Origin: Microbacterium hydrocarbonoxydans | GTDB lineage: Bacteria > Actinomycetota > Actinomycetes > Actinomycetales > Microbacteriaceae | Direction: 5' to 3' | Length of the DNA stretch: 64,000 nt | Assembly (NCBI RefSeq): GCF_011752045.1 | Contig: NZ_JAAKXW010000001.1 | Coordinates: 1,723,233-1,787,232, forward strand | The notes under the pieces: model-generated | The model's database searches: none | The model's input: the letters and a program-made list of their open reading frames with translations, nothing else | Told to the model about the DNA's origin: nothing | Position numbers and translations under genes: made by a program | In this document: positions 62,307 through 64,000 of the stretch, piece after piece | Numbering within the stretch: position 1 is the stretch's first letter | Layout: each line of letters begins with the position of its first letter

Positions 62307-63767
62307 TCACTGCAGGGCGGACGTGAGCCGGGCGAGGTTGTCGAGCACCTTCGATCGCAGCGGCTGCTGCTGCCACTCCTCCAGGGTCAGCTCACGGCTC
62401 AGGGACCGGTACTGCTCCTCGACGACGCGCATCTCGGCGACGAACTCATCGCCGCGCACGAGCATCGAGACCTCCAGGTTGAGGCCGAAGGAGCGCATGT
62501 CCATGTTGCTCGAGCCGATGACGGCGACGTCGTCGTCGATCGTCAGGCTCTTGGTGTGGAGGATGTACGGCTTGCGGTACATCCAGATGCGCACGCCGGC
62601 CTTGAGCAGGACCTCGTAGTAGCTGCGCTGCGCGTGATAGACCATGGCCTGATCGCCTTCTTCGGAGACGAACAGCTCGACCTCGACCCCGCGGTCGACC
62701 GCCGCGGTCACGGCGAGCAGCAGGGCATCGTCCGGCACGAAGTAGGGGCTGACGATCATGATCTTCTTCTTGGCGGCGTAGAGCAGCCCGAGGAAGAGCC
62801 GGAGATTGTTCTCGACCTCGAACCCGGGGCCGGACGGGACCACCTGGCAGTCCAGGTCGCCGCTGCCCGCCGCGGCGTGGGTGATGTCGATCTCCTGCAG
62901 CACCTCGTCGGTCTCGCTGTACCAGTCGGCGAGGAAGATCGCGTTCACGCTGAGAACGACCGGGCCGTCGATGCGGACCATGAGGTCGACCCAGTGCAGG
63001 CCCCGCCGAATGTTCTTGGCCAGGTTGTAGGTGGAGTCGGTGATGTTCTGCGAACCGAGGAAGGCGACCGTGCCGTCCACCACGAGAAGCTTGCGGTGAT
63101 TGCGGAGGTCGGGGCGCTGCATCCGGCCCTTGAACGGCTGCACGGGCAGCATCAGATGCCAGACGGCCCCCATCTCGTCGAGGCGGCGGATCGTCTTGCG
63201 GTAACGAGGCTTCCACCGGTTCGCCCAGTGGTCGAGCAGCACCCGGACCTCGACGCCACGAGCAGTCGCCTCCTCCATCGCTCGGAAGAAGTTGTCGGTG
63301 GCGGCGTCCGACTGCAGGATGTAGAACTCGACGTGCACGTACTCGGTGGCCTGCCGGATCGCGTCGGCCATCTCGTCGAGCGATCGCTGATAGTCGGAGA
63401 TGAGGTGCGCCCCGTTGTCGCCGGAGAGCGGCAGCGCTCCCAGCCGGTGGTTCATCTCGACCAGAGGCGGGAACCAGCTCGGAGCGTGGGGACGCAGGGT
63501 GCCGAAGTGCAGATGCTCGCTGGTGTCCGCGATGTACGCGTTGATCTGATCCTGCTTGCGCCGGCGGGCGCGCGGGAGACGCGGGTTCCCGATCAGCAGG
63601 AAGAGGAGGACGCCGACGAGGGGGATGAAGAAGATGGCGAGCAGCCAGGCCATCGCCGCTGTCGGACGACGGTTGCGGGGCACGACGATGATCGCCGTGA
63701 TGCGGATGCCGATGTCGAGCGCGAAGAGGAAGGCCGCGATCCACCAGCCCCAGGTGTCAGGTGTCAT
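62307..63767 (-). CDS. cls: Cardiolipin synthase (phospholipase D family)
   Basis: A 486-residue membrane-bound enzyme with two N-terminal helices (about 8-28 and 38-60) and two PLD domains. The HKD motifs are NHRKLLVVDG (about 221-230) and HTKSLTIDD (about 402-410), each followed by a GSxN-type segment (GSQNITD, GSSNMDM). It joins phosphatidylglycerol molecules or transfers a phosphatidyl group to make cardiolipin. GGGAGGAAC precedes the ATG. Confidence 0.93.
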   Translation of the reverse strand: MTPDTWGWWIAAFLFALDIGIRITAIIVVPRNRRPTAAMAWLLAIFFIPLVGVLLFLLIGNPRLPRARRRKQDQINAYIADTSEHLHFGTLRPHAPSWFPPLVEMNHRLGALPLSGDNGAHLISDYQRSLDEMADAIRQATEYVHVEFYILQSDAATDNFFRAMEEATARGVEVRVLLDHWANRWKPRYRKTIRRLDEMGAVWHLMLPVQPFKGRMQRPDLRNHRKLLVVDGTVAFLGSQNITDSTYNLAKNIRRGLHWVDLMVRIDGPVVLSVNAIFLADWYSETDEVLQEIDITHAAAGSGDLDCQVVPSGPGFEVENNLRLFLGLLYAAKKKIMIVSPYFVPDDALLLAVTAAVDRGVEVELFVSEEGDQAMVYHAQRSYYEVLLKAGVRIWMYRKPYILHTKSLTIDDDVAVIGSSNMDMRSFGLNLEVSMLVRGDEFVAEMRVVEEQYRSLSRELTLEEWQQQPLRSKVLDNLARLTSALQ

Positions 63768-63898
63768 CCTGTTCCTCCCGGGCGGTTCGGCACGACGACG
63801 ATCGCCGGCAGCTCACGTGACCGCGATGGGTGCACTGGCTACACAGTAACCGATGCCATCGACGTCGGTTCGCTGCCTGAGATCCGGCGCGTTAACGC

Positions 63899-63930
63899 AG
63901 AAGAGCCACCCGACATTGGGTGGCTCTTCT
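63899..63930 (-). terminator. Terminator of the rRNA operon
   Basis: AGAAGAGCCACCC and GGGTGGCTCTTCT form a perfect 13-bp stem with a 6-base loop, 12 bases past the 5S end on the minus strand. The 131-base gap from cls to here shows nothing else. Confidence 0.85.
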
Positions 63931-63941
63931 GTCTAAAAGGA

Positions 63942-64000
63942 GTCCGGCGGTGTCCTACTCTCCCACAGGGTCCCCCCTGCAGTACCATCGGCGCTGTGAG
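63942..64000 (-). rRNA. rrf: 5S ribosomal RNA, 3' part (cut by window end)
   Basis: The minus strand reads into the window as the 3' part of actinobacterial 5S rRNA: GCCGATGGTACTGCAGGGGG, then GTGGGAGAGTAGGACACCGC and the end CGGAC. The 5' half and the rest of the rRNA operon lie beyond 64000. Confidence 0.9.

Overview
The window is high-GC DNA from an actinobacterium, most likely a Microbacterium-type member of the Microbacteriaceae. The grounds are codon usage, many GTG starts, promoters that place the start codon at the predicted transcript 5' end, a DtxR/IdeR-type iron box, MetS/MetP, YesL and LCP proteins, and heavy use of the word GGATGCC/GGCATCC. About 54 protein genes, one nuclease pseudogene, two tRNA-Ser genes and the 3' end of an rRNA operon (5S) can be supported. 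Genes are packed tightly, with many ATGA/GTGA overlaps and strong hairpins between convergent genes.

Layout. 0-1.8 kb: tail of a hydroxamate-siderophore-type locus (penicillin-acylase-like protein plus IucB/DesC-like acetyltransferase). 1.8-2.4 kb: GyrI-like protein. 2.5-16.4 kb: a plant-polysaccharide locus with GH43, LacI regulator, GH51 arabinofuranosidase, secreted GH5-ricin protein, ROK regulator, GH2, YesL/DUF624 protein and an LplABC-type sugar ABC importer. It is interrupted at 7.5-8.3 kb by palindromic repeats around a dead GIY-YIG nuclease gene. 16.5-22.7 kb: AraC-GyrI regulator, 2-hydroxyacid dehydrogenase, TetR regulator, a sugar isomerase/oxidoreductase pair and an FAD amine oxidase. 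22.7-30.8 kb: MetS/MetP sodium symporter, a PotABCD-type importer, and divergently a GntR regulator with a soluble PDC/Cache sensor, then a VOC protein. 30.8-37.2 kb: sugar-acid catabolism (mannonate dehydratase, MFS carrier, L-gulonate/idonate-type dehydrogenase, fructuronate reductase-type enzyme, LacI regulator). 37.2-41.3 kb: FecBCDE-type siderophore importer with an iron box. 41.3-46.8 kb: a JetABC (MksFEB) Wadjet-type SMC complex with no JetD beside it. 46.9-48.4 kb: two tRNA-Ser genes flanking an LCP cell-wall ligase. 48.5-57.2 kb: an amino-acid module (two IclR-like regulators, alanine-racemase-like enzyme, permease, ACT-less homoserine dehydrogenase, aldehyde dehydrogenase, Lrp regulator, Cys/Met gamma-lyase-type enzyme). 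57.2-64 kb: HAD phosphatase, seryl-tRNA synthetase, NTF2-like protein, ECF sigma factor, lipid kinase, duplicated-domain lipoprotein, cardiolipin synthase and 5S rRNA.

How it works together. The glycan locus imports oligosaccharides released outside the cell and trims them inside with GH43, GH51 and GH2 enzymes under LacI and ROK control. The sugar-acid locus reads as L-gulonate to fructuronate to mannonate to 2-keto-3-deoxygluconate. The amino-acid module reads as uptake, racemisation, oxidation of homoserine to aspartate semialdehyde, then to aspartate. The most unusual items are the JetABC set without its nuclease, the nuclease pseudogene inside a palindromic repeat cluster, the cytoplasmic PDC sensor coupled to a GntR regulator, and the putative homoserine-degrading module.
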